The notes under the pieces were generated by a model, which was not told the DNA's origin, made no database searches, and saw nothing but the letters and a program-made list of their open reading frames with translations. From NCBI GenBank assembly GCA_905178155.1, contig CAJINV010000008.1:1488001-1552000 (forward strand): a stretch of 64,000 nucleotides of DNA. The letters are read 5' to 3'. This document shows, in pieces, positions 32,960 through 44,600 of the stretch (position 1 is the stretch's first letter; the number at the start of each line of letters is the position of its first letter). A program made the position numbers and the translations under genes. This DNA is from Amoebophrya sp. A120 (taxonomy: Eukaryota; Sar; Dinophyceae; Syndiniales; Amoebophryaceae).

Positions 32960-34806
32960 ATGGGGTGTCTGACGCAAACTCGAATTTGGTATATCACGCT
33001 GCTGTTCAATATTGTGAATTTCTGCGTCTTCATCGCTGCCGGATATTACCCTTGGTACTCCCGGCCGGGAGAACCACCGCCGAACACCAAAGAAGTGCCC
33101 TGGATCGAGGAATCATTTAACGACCGGGCGCACGTAAACGGCTTGTGGCGGGCGGCAGCGCTCATCGGCGTCCTAGGTGGCGCCCTGTGTAGCGGAATTT
33201 GTATCGTGCTGTTGACCTGCGGAGAGCAGCTCATTAGTGCTGCGACGGTAAGAATCTACTGAATTTTGGAACAAAAGTAGAAAACGCTTCGATGATGAAT
33301 TACTGCTCAATTTTGTTATTACTACTTCCAAACCATCATTTGAAATATCGTTTCACTTTCAGGGCGCGTGGAGTTGGCTTTCCTGGGGCCTGAAAGCAAA
33401 GCTCACGTTTTCTTATTGTGCGGAAAAATCTCTCCTCACCATAAGCAAAAAAAGAGACTTCTCATTGTCGATTTGTGTACACGACAAATTGCATGATTGC
33501 TAATAGACGGCAAGAAAGAAGCACACTTGCGGCCTCGTTCGCAGGCAAATTATCGCACTATCCCTGGTAGTACAGTTGCTGGGTTGCTTCTTACAGTTTT
33601 GAACAAGACGCAAGGCTTTACTTTTGCACCAGCCAGCACTACAGCCAGCATCCCCTCCCTGTCAGCACGACAACTCGACTTGTAAGGAATCACAAACCAT
33701 GCTAGACAGATGCAAATCTCCGTTTGAGAACGGGGGAGGCGGATTTTTCCTTACCATATTTCCGGCGCACTATTTCAAACCAAAGCCGCTTTCTTGTGCC
33801 TCGCGGCCGCCAACATGCTCACTGTCCCGGACAAAGTCCAGGATCCGGGCCAACCTGGAAAGATTTACCACGACCAATTTAGCAGGGGATTCCTGTACTC
33901 CTGCATTTCTTCTTCCTTATTTTCTAGTACTTCACAGTGGTCACAAAGGTGCACTATAAGTAATTGCATATTGAATTGTTCCGAAATCATGGCAGCACAA
34001 GCCAGAAGCAGAGAGAGTGACAATGCACATCTCCTGCTCTAAACTCAGGTTTGTAATTGGGTCCGTGTTCAATGCGTGCGTTATTGATCTCCTTCTAGTG
34101 TATTACCCGTGTGCCCCGAGCGATGGCTCCAGCTGGTGGAACAGCAGCACGAGCACCGCCGATCCGTCCGAGTGGTTGTTTAGCACGGGCGCAGAGGAGG
34201 AAGAAGATGACGCTGTAAAAGCCCGCCTTTCTTCCCATGGGGTCGATCGTGCAATGCAAGAAGACGCGGATATCCGGAAAAAAATGGAAGAAGGTAAGTA
34301 GTGGTACCTATTTCTCTTGTAGACTGTGACTGTCGCGCTCTTGATAAACGTAAGCTACCAGAGCTCTATACTAGAGGAAATGCCAGAGGGCAGCAACGTA
34401 GAGAGATCTTTTTATTCTTCATCATCCGCGCAGCGATTGGTCATTGGTCTGGCAGCTAGACCGCTTGGAAGTTTTGATGATGTGATCAGCAAAAGATAAA
34501 ATAAAAACAGAGCAAAACCTGAGCTGGGCCTCAGTATTTGGACTCGAAGAGTCGGAAGAAGACAAGAAGGTGGAGCGAAAGCAGACTGCCGAGACAGGAA
34601 AAATTGACTTTCGTCCGATGTTTTCGGACGATGACGATGATTCTGACGCCGGACTACCACCACCAGACGCGCCGGCAATTCAAGCTAAAGAAACGACCAA
34701 ACCGCTTCCGCAGAAAAAGAGAAGGGAAGACTCGGCGACGCCGGCCCATGCTCACCTTCCGGTCGTGATTAACCGAGGCCGAGAGGCTTCCGATTTATCT
34801 TCATAA
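32960..34806 (+). CDS. Multi-pass membrane protein with acidic cytoplasmic tail
   Basis: ATG at 32960. Exon 1 (32960-33247) has two membrane segments, ITLLFNIVNFCVFIAAGYYP and WRAAALIGVLGGALCSGICI, either side of a loop. GT-AG intron 33248-33362 leads to GAWSWLSWGLKAKLTFSY. Later exons near 33780-33905 (FLCLAAANMLTVPDK, DQFSRGFLYSC) and 34050-34292 (FVIGSVFNACVIDLLLVYYP, then an acidic stretch) follow, then 34521-34806 with DFRPMFSDDDDDSD, ending TAA. This gives three or four membrane helices, a tetraspan-like layout, but without the CCG motif of tetraspanins. Exon ends between 33400 and 34060 are approximate. Function unknown. Confidence 0.6.
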
Positions 34807-35540
34807 AAATCCCACCTCCTGGTCATTATTCTTGCAAAGTGCCATTTTGTGTGAGATCAATATAGAATTACGATTTGCATAACATTACGTCTTGTATAGA
34901 GAATAAAATCAAGCAGCAAGAGAGCAGAAACAGCAAGCCCTGGTAAGTAGATTGCAGCGGGGTTGCACAGTACTAGTGCGACAGAGCAATCAATTTGCGC
35001 CCGCTCAAAATATTTCAAGCACACACGACAAGTCATTGTTTTCTGCGCATGATGAAGGGCGGTCTGTAGTAGTTCTGATCGATTTGGCACGACAAATGCA
35101 AATGTGCTCGTCGAGGAGCATGACAAGGAGGCAGTTTTGCTCAGGATCCGACTCGAGCGATGACCAGCCAGTACCGTACGAGGGCATCAAAACGTCGGAG
35201 GTGCCGCTGCGCGAGATAAAGCACTCCTATCCCACAGAAAAAAGTTACTAGCATGATGTCCCATTTATTTGAAACATGCGAGAATTAGAATAAATACAGA
35301 GAAAAATTTTCCGTGGGCCGCAGGCCCATAGCCATAGCATGCTGCTGCAGACGTGCAAAGCATGAAGCGCTTTTTTGTATTCATGTAGTTCAAGTTCTCT
35401 CTTTCACCAGTTGCGGTTGGAGAAGGCGCTCAGCTGACGAGGTTTGTCGGACTCCAAAGACGTCCCTACATCATCACTCATTCATTCCATGCTCATTTAT
35501 CTTTGACCTCCTACCTTTAGTACCGCTACAAACAAGAAGC
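34807..35540. other. Possible short exon in otherwise non-coding sequence
   Basis: At about 35139-35251 a frame reads SGSDSSDDQPVPYEGIKTSE then EVPLREIKHSYPTEKSY and stops, after an acceptor-like GGCAG. Its style matches the acidic tail of the upstream membrane protein, so it could be an alternative last exon. Otherwise nothing is seen. Confidence 0.3.
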
Positions 35541-35825
35541 ATGATATGCCAGTTTTTTGTCTGGGATAACTCCGACGAGCCCGCCAAAGAGGCCAGCGGA
35601 GCAAAGGTCGGCGCGGACGAGGAGGGCGCCGCCAAAGACTTCCAGAACTTTTTTCAGAACTTGTTTTCCCCAGCTGACGAGGACGAGGATTCCAAGAATC
35701 CAGAAAACACAACTAATGGCAACCACACCGCTACGGCTACGGCTACGCACGACAGAGACGGCCAAGAAGACGGTGGAGCAGGCCCCGAGGAGGAGGAAGG
35801 TTTCTTCGCGGGCTTGTTTGGCTGA
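35541..35825 (+). CDS. Small acidic protein or terminal exon
   Basis: 94 codons from ATG 35541. Asp/Glu-rich with FQNFFQNLFSPADEDEDS, a Thr/Ala repeat (TATATATHDRD) and the C-terminus GFFAGLFG. A TTTAG acceptor-like site lies 24 nt upstream, so it may be the last exon of a longer gene. No domain recognised. Confidence 0.4.
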   Translation: MICQFFVWDNSDEPAKEASGAKVGADEEGAAKDFQNFFQNLFSPADEDEDSKNPENTTNGNHTATATATHDRDGQEDGGAGPEEEEGFFAGLFG

Positions 35826-35954
35826 TACTTACTTCTTCTGAGAAGGAGCGATAATCGCGGCGGGCTCGACGCCGCATATTTCTGAACAAGAAGAAGTGCT
35901 CCCGTTCGTCCTTTCCATCGCCGTTCACTGCATGGGCATGGGCGATTTCTTGTG

Positions 35955-36990
35955 ACAGCACGAGATGAATGGCGATGATGGCCTCCTGCAACGTCTTCGT
36001 GTTCGTGGTAGTACTGGCAGTACTCTCAAACCCCGGGTGGTTCCCGTGCTGCGTCAGCAAGCATCATTACCGTTGTCCCGTGCATTCGGCGCGGCGCCCA
36101 TCAGAAGTTATCCGCCCTTCTGCTCACTGCAGTACAGCCCAGCAGACGCAAAATTGAGCCACTTCATGCGCATCGTATCCATTGGCGTTTGATGTGTTTC
36201 GGTTTCCGAGACGAGAATATAGAATCCGAATGTCGAAATGCGTGCGCACCAATGATGAATATCCGTGCAGCCCTCTGCCAAGAGAAAAACAATGAAGCGA
36301 ACGCTACTTGTAAGTACTTTTACAAAAGATAAAAAAATAAGATGAGTTGGGAAAAAAAACGACATCAAAATAACGAAAAAAAGGATCATGATTCAACGTT
36401 TCTTTGACTATCGTTTCTTGTTCAGCTGTAGCTGTTTTCAGGTCCTCGCTCTATCACAGAAATGTCGACTTCGTAAGATTCGTAAAACATGGGAGTGATG
36501 GAGTAGTCGCGACGGGCAGAGCTATTCTGATGAATAACGAAAAACACGGAGCGGCTTGGTGAGAGGTTGGAGCGTAAAATAAATGTTGCAGACGCTAAAT
36601 CTGTACGTGCTTCTGCTTGTGTAGTGTTGTCTCAATACCAGGAACGGGGAAGAATTGTGACGAGAGACGAGTGGTGATGGCCGCCTGCAAGAACCTTGTC
36701 GCGTTCGTGCCACTGATAGTACTCTCAAACCATAGGTGGTCCCCGTTCTACGTCTGCCAGCAGTCCCATGCATTTGGTGCGCCCATCAATTCTCAGTGGT
36801 TTTCCGCGCTTCTGCAGTACAGCCTACGAGACGCAAAATTGAACCACTTTATGCGCGTCGTATAATTGGTGTTTGACTTTATTGTGTTTCCGATGGTATA
36901 GAACACTCCGAATACAAAAAATGCGTGCGCAATGATAAATATTTATCCGTGCCCCCTGCTGGAGAAAAACAATGATGAAGCGCGTACAAA
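35955..36990. repeat. Tandem pair of ~330-bp diverged repeats with small frames
   Basis: About 35955-36310 and 36665-36990 align (shared GTACTCTCAAACC, GACGCAAAATTGA, TCCGTGC...GAGAAAAACAATGA). The second holds an uninterrupted 62-codon frame starting MAACKNLVAFVPLIVLSN; the first has the same start region but shifts frame half way, and both end near DAKLxHFMR. Either a small secreted-protein gene pair, one broken, or a non-coding repeat. Confidence 0.5.
36401..36652 (+). repeat. Dispersed ~230-bp repeat, copy 1
   Basis: Matches 53488-53702 in direct orientation, e.g. CAGAAATGTCGACTTCG, CTATTCTGATGAATAACGA, CGGAGCGGCTTGGTGA and TGTCTCAATACCAG. No coding signal is seen in either copy. Confidence 0.75.
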
Positions 36991-38961
36991 AAGTAGAGAA
37001 CGAAGCGGAATTGTGATTTCTTAGAACAGGATCTCATGAAAACTGCCTAGAAAAATGTTCATGTTTCGATAACAACGAAAGATGCGGGGGAACAACACCG
37101 GGAACAATTTTCCCGGCCTGGCAGTGGTAACACAGCTGCTGCTCTGTTTCTTACTTCACCTGCGTTCTCCTTTCGAAGGGCTGGCGGCAGCGGTGGAGCG
37201 TCTTGAAGACCATCGTCATCAGCAACTACACGGTGGACATCACTTGCATCAAACATCCACACTAGAAATCGTGGCCGACGCCGGTGTAGAAACGACAACG
37301 ACGAGCGACGCCTCCTCTTCAAAACAAACGCCTGGACCACAGCCTGGAAAGAGCAGTACGGTACCTGCTTCCAAGACGTCACACAGACACAAGAAGACGA
37401 CGAAGAAAACCATCAGCAAAAAGCAGGCCGCGGTCGTACCACGGGTCGATGCGGCCGCTTCTACGCCAGGACATGATCATGAGGAAGAACACGACGAGGG
37501 AACTACATCGCACCATCAAAACATCGGAGGACAGCAGCTGGCCAGCGACGACGGGCGACACAGTAAGAACAACGAATTTTTCGGTGATGTTAAACAATCA
37601 CGACAAGTCGAACCAACACTGCACCGCCATCAGCTGGCCGGCGCGAAGGGGACCCGTCGTCAGCACGAGCAAGAACATGCTGTCGTCCAGAGTGCGCCGA
37701 CGACCATGCGGCGAGAGAACAAACTTAATAGCGAAAGCAAAACTCCTGCTGCGGATGAAGAATTACTAGAAATTTCCACCCGCCCAGTACATCATCTTCA
37801 GGGTCGTGGCAAAGATGATGAAAAGCAGGCTCTCCACCAAGCCGAGATGATCATGATCCCCCGCCTGCAGAAGAACAGCACGGCTGCGAAGGAGAAACCC
37901 GCCGGTCTTGAAGGTGTGCAAGATGCGCTGCACCAGCACTCCAGCCGTACGGTGAAGCGGGCACAACAGTTGATGACGACCGAGCGGAACCGCGTGACGT
38001 TTGTCCAGCGAGCGGAGCAGGCTCTCCACCAAGCTGAGGCCCCCCTCCTGCAGAAGAACAGCACCGCTGCGAAGGAGAAACCCGCCGCCGGTCTTCTTGA
38101 AGGTGTACAAGATGCGCGGCTGCACGCTCCCCACTCCAGTCGTACGGCCAAGCGGGCACCAAATTTGATGGCGAGCGAGCGGAACCGCCTGACGTTGGTC
38201 CAGCGGGCGGGCCAGGCCCTCAACGAGAACGGCGAGAGCAAAGCCAAGCATAAGCAAGGCGCGTCTGCAGACGAGGTGGACATCACGCCCACGGACGCGC
38301 CGGGCAGCGTCACGGCATCGAGCTATTTTGGAAATCCCGACGACGGAGGGCTTTGGTACAGCCCGGGACTGTTTATTGATAACACACTGAGCAACAATTT
38401 TGCCACGGCCAGCGATGCGAACAACCGCGGAACCGCGCAGGTGTGTCCGTGGGTGCAGATCGATTTGGGTAAGGCAATGGCCGTGTCGGAGGTCCGATAC
38501 ACATTCAAAACAAGCGACATTACTACAATCCGCAGAAATTTTTTCGAGACGGTGTCCTGGCATGTTGCTGCTATCCAGTACGAAGGTGGTAAGGACAGGG
38601 CAACCGGCTCTGCGGACAAAGGGTTCCGGGTAGCGGTTTCGTCTAGAGAACGCGTGAACACCGACACCTGCGAGGTCCAAAACACCCCAAACTGGCAAGA
38701 CGGGTGGTGCAAGGGTAAGGCCGCCGGAGAGGAGTGTCCGACCACGGCGGAGGAGACCTGCGAGCTCGTCCAGTACGGCGCCGGAGGAGAGGGACTCGCC
38801 CGCTTCACCCAGGAGGATGACCACCCCGAGTTTGGCACGGCTACCATCAATTGTAACGGCAAGGTCGGCCAGTACGTGATCCTCGAGTGGCCCGGGGGGA
38901 TTGCTGATGGTGTGTCGAAGAAACGATGTGGGCAGGTCAGCGAACTGAGGGTATTCCGTGC

Positions 38962-38966
38962 CGAGT
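38962..38966. repeat. Target-site duplication CGAGT, left
   Basis: Matches CGAGT at 49678-49682 just after the 3' LTR. Confidence 0.85.
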
Positions 38967-39319
38967 TGCCAGCGTATGCTAATGTTCCAACGATAAAATG
39001 CTCAACACTCGCTCCAGAATGATAAAATCTCAATGCTATAAAGATCTCAACACAACAACAAAACAAGAACACAAAGAGAGAAATAGCATTACAAATCCAA
39101 GCATGAAATCGTAAACAGCATTACAAATTCTATGAAGATGCTGACGAATGGAATTCCCATGGACCCAATGCACTCCACAGGCCTTGAGTCATACAATTTG
39201 CATGCCAAACTACTAATTTCCAATTGTAAGAAGAACATAAATACTCTGCTACATTTGCATTACATTCTGGTGGTATTTAGTGTTCAGCATTCGTTTGCTT
39301 TGGTTCGGGATTAACCACA
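38967..39319 (+). repeat. 5' LTR
   Basis: TGCCAGCG at the start, AACCACA at the end (TG...CA). Contains GCATTACAAA twice (near 39087 and 39118), a motif shared with the introner elements. Confidence 0.92.
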
Positions 39320-39337
39320 GAGTTATGAGCCCAAACC
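39320..39337 (+). promoter_or_regulatory. Primer-binding site, tRNA-Met anticodon type
   Basis: GAGTTATGAGCCCAAACC directly follows the 5' LTR. The TTATGAGCCCAA part is complementary to a tRNA-Met anticodon arm (GGGCTCATAA). Drosophila copia is known to use an internal half-tRNA-iMet in this way. An end-of-tRNA (TGG...) site is absent. Confidence 0.7.
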
Positions 39338-40441
39338 GTTTCCACTAGCGAAAAATAATTTTTTAAGCGCAAGGCATTTTTTATCTATTTGCTTAGCACG
39401 TCGTAAGTAACTTAGCAAAAAAACGTGGAATATTTGTAAGGATTTTAAACTATAGCGAGCAAATCTCTGATGCATATTAACGACGTTTATTTTTTTAGCT
39501 CGGAACTTCAGCGTGAGTACGTCAATTTCAACACATTTGCACCAAAACTTCTGCAATAAACGACAAACCCGCATTACAAAAGGCAACTTTTCCCATATAT
39601 TTTTGCTGGAGCTGTGTCGTAGACTTTTAAACTTCCAGACACCAAAACCTGCATTATAGACGAAATGTTTTTTTTTGCATACAACTTATTACTTCCTGGC
39701 TTTCGCTCCGGATAACATTTTTTTTTGCACAAACACGATCGTACTACGAACACGAAGCATTTAGATGCATAGAGGCCAACTGTCCACATATCAACCGAGA
39801 AAAGAACTGCACTTATCTCAAATTACACATGTACATTGCTACCGACATAAATACTTTTCAAATTACCTGCACGCGCACGACCTAAGTCTTTCCATGCAAT
39901 TTTTTTTTTGCAGCCGATCGCTGTTACTTGGCATTTTAATTTTAAAAAATAATTACCATATCTTGACGCGGGAAAACAGCTCTTATTTTTATTTTTTTTT
40001 ACTTGAACCGCCGCAAGACAACGGCGGCAGGGTTTAGAATTTTTTTCAGCTTTGGCGACCGTTTACGCTTAAAAATTGTCGATTTCTGTCTTCACGTCGA
40101 GCATTTTGAACGAGAAAAAGCTACAAGAACTACGAAAAATCTGTCCTTGCCGTTTACGCTTAAAAACTAGCGACGCTAGTTCCTTTCTAGCTGAGACGCG
40201 CCTAGCAGCCAGAAAACGGGCGCACACACTACCAAACCCCTCCGACTGGCCTATTGCCGAGATATCCAGTTTTACGCGCTGAAAAAGCTACATTCTTTTT
40301 TTGTCTTTCCTATCGCATTCACACGACGGGACTTTTTTTTTTTTGAAAAATCATTTTCGTTTCTTCGCTCTCGCGCAACACAGAAATAATTATCGCGTCT
40401 TCGCCCTCGCGCAATACACATTCAAACTCTATTGGCCAAAA
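39338..40441. other. Retrotransposon 5' leader
   Basis: About 1.1 kb, AT-rich with T-runs, no ATG-initiated long frame. The frame of the first protein is open upstream to 40301 but its first ATG is at 40442. Confidence 0.6.
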
Positions 40442-41626
40442 ATGCTCGCGCATTGCTTGACCGCAAAAACATCATCCCCGGCGGGTTGGTCCAACGATCC
40501 CGGCGCGCCTACACCCCTGGCCAATCCGGATGACAATCCGGATGATGAGCAGTGCGAGTATTCCTGGGAACGTACAGCCGCGGGAGAAGAAGCAGAGCGG
40601 CGCCGGCAGGTCGCGGAACAAGACCGCCAAGAATTAGCGCGACAAGCGGCCAGAGAAGAGCACGAGCAGAAGCAGCAGCGTGAAGCCGCTGCAGCAGAGC
40701 GCGCGCGAGCAGCAGCGGCAGAAAAACAGAGAAAGGAGAAACAGCAACGCGACGCCGCTGAGTTGCGTGAACACCTGGAACACCAGGCCCGGGAAGAAGC
40801 GAGGAGGACCCGGGAAAGAGAGGAAGCAGAGCAACAAGAGGCAGAGAGGAAGGCAGCGGAGGCAGAAGCAAGGCGTGCGGCGGAACAGCAGCGGCAGAAA
40901 CAAAAACAAGAAGAAGAAAAACGAAAAATGGAGGAAATAGCCGCGAGGATGGACCAACAATTTTCGTTCGAAGAACATCGGTTAAAGTATATCCTGGGCG
41001 CGGACGGGAATTATAAAATAAATCCTGACCACACGGAGTCCGGTGCTGACGCCACGACAGCAGCAGCACCCGCGGGCACCACAGCACTGGCAACCGGCGT
41101 CAGCACAACACCACCGGGAACAGTTGCAAAAGCAGTACCAGCAGCAACAACTTCGACTCTAACCGCCCCAGCAGCAACAACTTCGACGATTACTGCACCA
41201 GCAGCAACAACTTCAACTACTGCTGCACCAGCAGCAGCAATTGCAACTACATACGTAACCACTGCGACTGCTCCTGATACGCAGCAACAGCAGCAGTTGC
41301 AACCGCAACAGGTTTCGGAGCAGAAAAATAGTCTATCGCTGGTGGACCCGGAACAGCCGATAACTGAAGCTCAACCTGTCCAGCACTCCTTCGCTCTTGG
41401 GTCCGACGGAAAGTGCTACCGCATCGACTTCGGGACAAGAACAGCAGCAGCAGTGCCACAGGCGCCGAATTCGATGCTGCAACAGCGGCGAAATTTATTT
41501 TCCACCCCCCAGCACCAGGCTCAAGATCATCGGGGAACTTTGGAGCATGGTGCTAGTATCGGTGAATGCAAGTTTGATGCTGGGGAACAAAAGTCTGACG
41601 CTGATTCCAGATGGCGACGCAAGTAG
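40442..41626 (+). CDS. Retrotransposon ORF1, coiled-coil protein (Gag-like or accessory)
   Basis: 394 codons from ATG 40442. Residues about 45-190 are a highly charged Arg/Glu/Gln/Ala coiled coil. RLKYILGADGNYKI and QHSFALGSDGKCYRI are two copies of an LG.DGKxYxI motif either side of an Ala/Thr/Pro repeat (PAATTSTLTA, PAATTSTITA, PAATTSTTAA). The last part is Gln-rich and basic. No capsid homology that I recognise; a capsid-like segment instead lies in ORF2. ORF1 overlaps ORF2 by 16 nt in the -1 direction. No classical slippery heptamer stands out, so reinitiation at the overlapping ATG is as likely as frameshifting. Confidence 0.75.
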   Translation: MLAHCLTAKTSSPAGWSNDPGAPTPLANPDDNPDDEQCEYSWERTAAGEEAERRRQVAEQDRQELARQAAREEHEQKQQREAAAAERARAAAAEKQRKEKQQRDAAELREHLEHQAREEARRTREREEAEQQEAERKAAEAEARRAAEQQRQKQKQEEEKRKMEEIAARMDQQFSFEEHRLKYILGADGNYKINPDHTESGADATTAAAPAGTTALATGVSTTPPGTVAKAVPAATTSTLTAPAATTSTITAPAATTSTTAAPAAAIATTYVTTATAPDTQQQQQLQPQQVSEQKNSLSLVDPEQPITEAQPVQHSFALGSDGKCYRIDFGTRTAAAVPQAPNSMLQQRRNLFSTPQHQAQDHRGTLEHGASIGECKFDAGEQKSDADSRWRRK

Positions 41627-44600
41627 ATAGTTTCCAGGTCGGGCACGATTTAACTCAAGCGCAGAATCCGGGTGGATGCATGCATTTTTTTTTTTACCAG
41701 CAAAATAGTCCGGGGAAGCACCAGCCTACCGATGCGGGACAGCACCAACAGGGAGCCGGAGATGGCAAGAAAAACTCGCACTCCGGCGGGAAAGAAAAAG
41801 ACGACGGCGACAGAAATCGCAAAAATGCTCGGGGGAATAAGAAAAAGAAAAATAGTAAAAAGGGAAAAGAAAAGGACGGGCCGCCGTCCGATGATGACAG
41901 CTCTAGCAGCAGCAGCAGTAGCTCGCATAGTATTTCTAGTTCGAGCGAAGATGATGATGAGTCGAGCAGCAGCAGCAGCAGCAGTTCGAGTAGCAGCAGC
42001 AGCAGCTCGCAGGCTGACAAAAAGAAGAAGAAGAAGAAGAAAAATGACAAGAAAAAGGCTAGGAAAAACAAAAATGATAAGAAAACGAAGAAAGAGAAGA
42101 AGAAGCACAAGAAAGACAAAAAGAAAAATCAAGGCAAAACTTCCAACATCCAAGCTTGGCGCGAAGGACAGCCCGAACCTTTTTCGACGTGGATGCATCG
42201 ACAACGGCGAAAGGCTTCGTTTTATTCGCTGTTGAGGCATCTCGATGATCGCATCCAGTCAGCAGTAGTGAAAGCGCGACTTTGTACTCTGAGAGACACC
42301 GCAATGAAAGACGGAAAGTTGCGGGGTTCTGCACAAAAATTCAAGAGTATTCGAGCTCAGTGCGTGGGCCTTTACGAGGGTAAGGAAAGTGCCGCAGCAC
42401 TTTTACGGGCGGCGCCACAAATACAAAAGAAGTCGGAAAATAGTACAACTTTTCTGCAGAAGTTCGAGCGACGCGCCTCCCAATTAAAATTGACGGGCAC
42501 GGAACAAGTTCGAATCCTCAAAGAGATATGTAATAGCGATTTCCTGAGTGTTATCGTGGCGAGAAGGGCTGCGGAGCCTGCGGATTTAGCCAGTGCCGCT
42601 GCAGATGCGGACTTACTTTTAAAAAAGAAAGATGAAGAGTCTTCCGATGACAGCGACAACGGAGAAAGCCGGAAAAAGAAAAAGAAAAACGACAAGCGTG
42701 CCAGTTACTTTGCCGGCGACAAAGATGGCAAAGGAAAAGGCAAATACGGAAAGGACGGAAAAGGTGGAAAGTATAGCTATAATTTCAGCACCACGCCGTA
42801 CCCAGCGAAGAACTGGAACAACGAAGCAGGGAAGAACAGGCACCAGGAAAATGGCCATTGGAATTCTTGGCAGCAGCACAATGGTCATTGGAATTCTTGG
42901 CAGCCGCACAATGGTCATTGGAATTCTTGGCAGCAGCCGCGAAAAGACAAGGACAAAGGCAAAGGAAAGCACGAAAAAGGAAAAACGTACTATGGCAATG
43001 ACGAGAAGGAGAAGGCGCACTACGGCGATGGCGAGAAGAAAGACAAAGCGAAGAAACGCAAAAAGTCTTCGTCCTCGGAACAGACTTTCCTTTTGACAGA
43101 AATCGAACAGGCTTTCTTCGCGAACGAGGAACAAGAAGAGGACGGCGTAGTGACGGTAAGTCTTTTACTCGATAGTGGAACCACGGCCCACATCGCAGCG
43201 GAAGAAAAATTCCTGAAGAATACCGAGGAAATTTATCGACCATTTCGCGCAGTCGGTGCCCCAGCAATAGCGACAAAGATTGGAACTTTATGCGGTAGAA
43301 TCGGCGAAAAGCGATGCAAAATCCGCAATGTCAATTTTCTCAAGGGTGCCAATGTGTCGATTTTGTCAGTAGGGGCACTAGTAGCTGCAGGCGGAGACAT
43401 AAACTTCAAGAGAAAATATTTGGAATTTTCTGATGGAGAGCGTACGCCCATCCTGCAGAGAAAGAATCTCTTCTACGTAAAGACGAGAATCAACGCCAAA
43501 GGGTCGCAGGATGAAGACTACTACGAGCAGGATGCCGACTACTATGCGGCTTGTGAGAGTGAGGATTGGCTGAGGTCGACTACTATGGGCCCGGCTATCT
43601 TCGCTGCAAAAGAGTATCTCAGCGCTGCTAAACTCGCTGGGCAGCTCTATAGCCATAAGCAGGAAGGAGAAAAACGAAAAAGAAAGAGAGAAAGAGAGAA
43701 GAAAACGAAAAACAAAATCGCGAAACACGACCTGACTACTCCTACTCCGGTGGGCCTTGCGTCTAGGTCCACCCCGTCCGTAAAACTCCCCAAAGAAATG
43801 CAGAACTTCTATGAGGATTTGTCTGAAGCTTTAGATCCTGCATCTTGTCTTGCTACTGATAACAGGCCTGATCTAGTTAGCAACGAGGTAACTTATTACA
43901 ACGGTGAATCGCTACGAAAAGTCCTGTCTTCGAGGCCGAAGCACTTGCGAGCACTTGTCGAAAATTCTCCACCACTAGTCCTCCTGGGTGAAACTAGGAC
44001 GACGAAGAAAGTGGAAAAACAGGGGAAGGAGAAAGTTTTGCATGAAATAGGCTTGAGATATGAAGTATATTTTTACAGTACTGCGAAAGCCAGAGCAGGC
44101 ATGGCGGCACTTGTCCTGCGCGATGCGTGGTGTGAAAAGAGTTCGATTTCTTGTGCCCCGCACCTGCCTGAAGGTCGAGGAATAGTTTTACGAATGCCGC
44201 GACTGACTACAATGAAAATCCTTGGGGTGTATGCGCAAAATAGAGCTAAAGACGCGCATGAGTGGGATGCTTCTTTCCGCAAATGCTTCCAGTCTTTGGG
44301 GCAAGAAATTTTGGTTGTTGAAGATGTAAACTATGTCTTGGGGGAAAAAGATTTTGATTCTGTTTTAGCAGGCCTACCGGGCACGCGCGATGCGGACCGG
44401 GCAGAGTGCTCTGCTGTTTTGAAAGAGTTTAAACTTGTTGATCGCTATCGCGATTTGAATCCTGAGGGGGTGCAGTACACCTGCACAACTTGGGGGCTTC
44501 CAGAGTTTGAAAATAAAAATGGAAAAGGCCTACGAATCGACGTTGCTTGGGTGAGCGAATCGCACAAGCAGGAGATCGAGGATGTAAAAACTATACCTGA

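Noticed and set aside
39132-39314. 60-codon frame present in both LTRs
   Set aside because: The LTR differences change amino acids freely (AK to DR, K to T), with no sign of protein constraint. Its QHSFAL match to ORF1 is short and probably chance.
40509-41262. Long minus-strand frames opposite retrotransposon ORF1 and the start of ORF2
   Set aside because: They are shadows of charged, repetitive coding sequence on the plus strand (Leu/Phe/Val runs opposite Lys/Glu/Ala/Thr codons).
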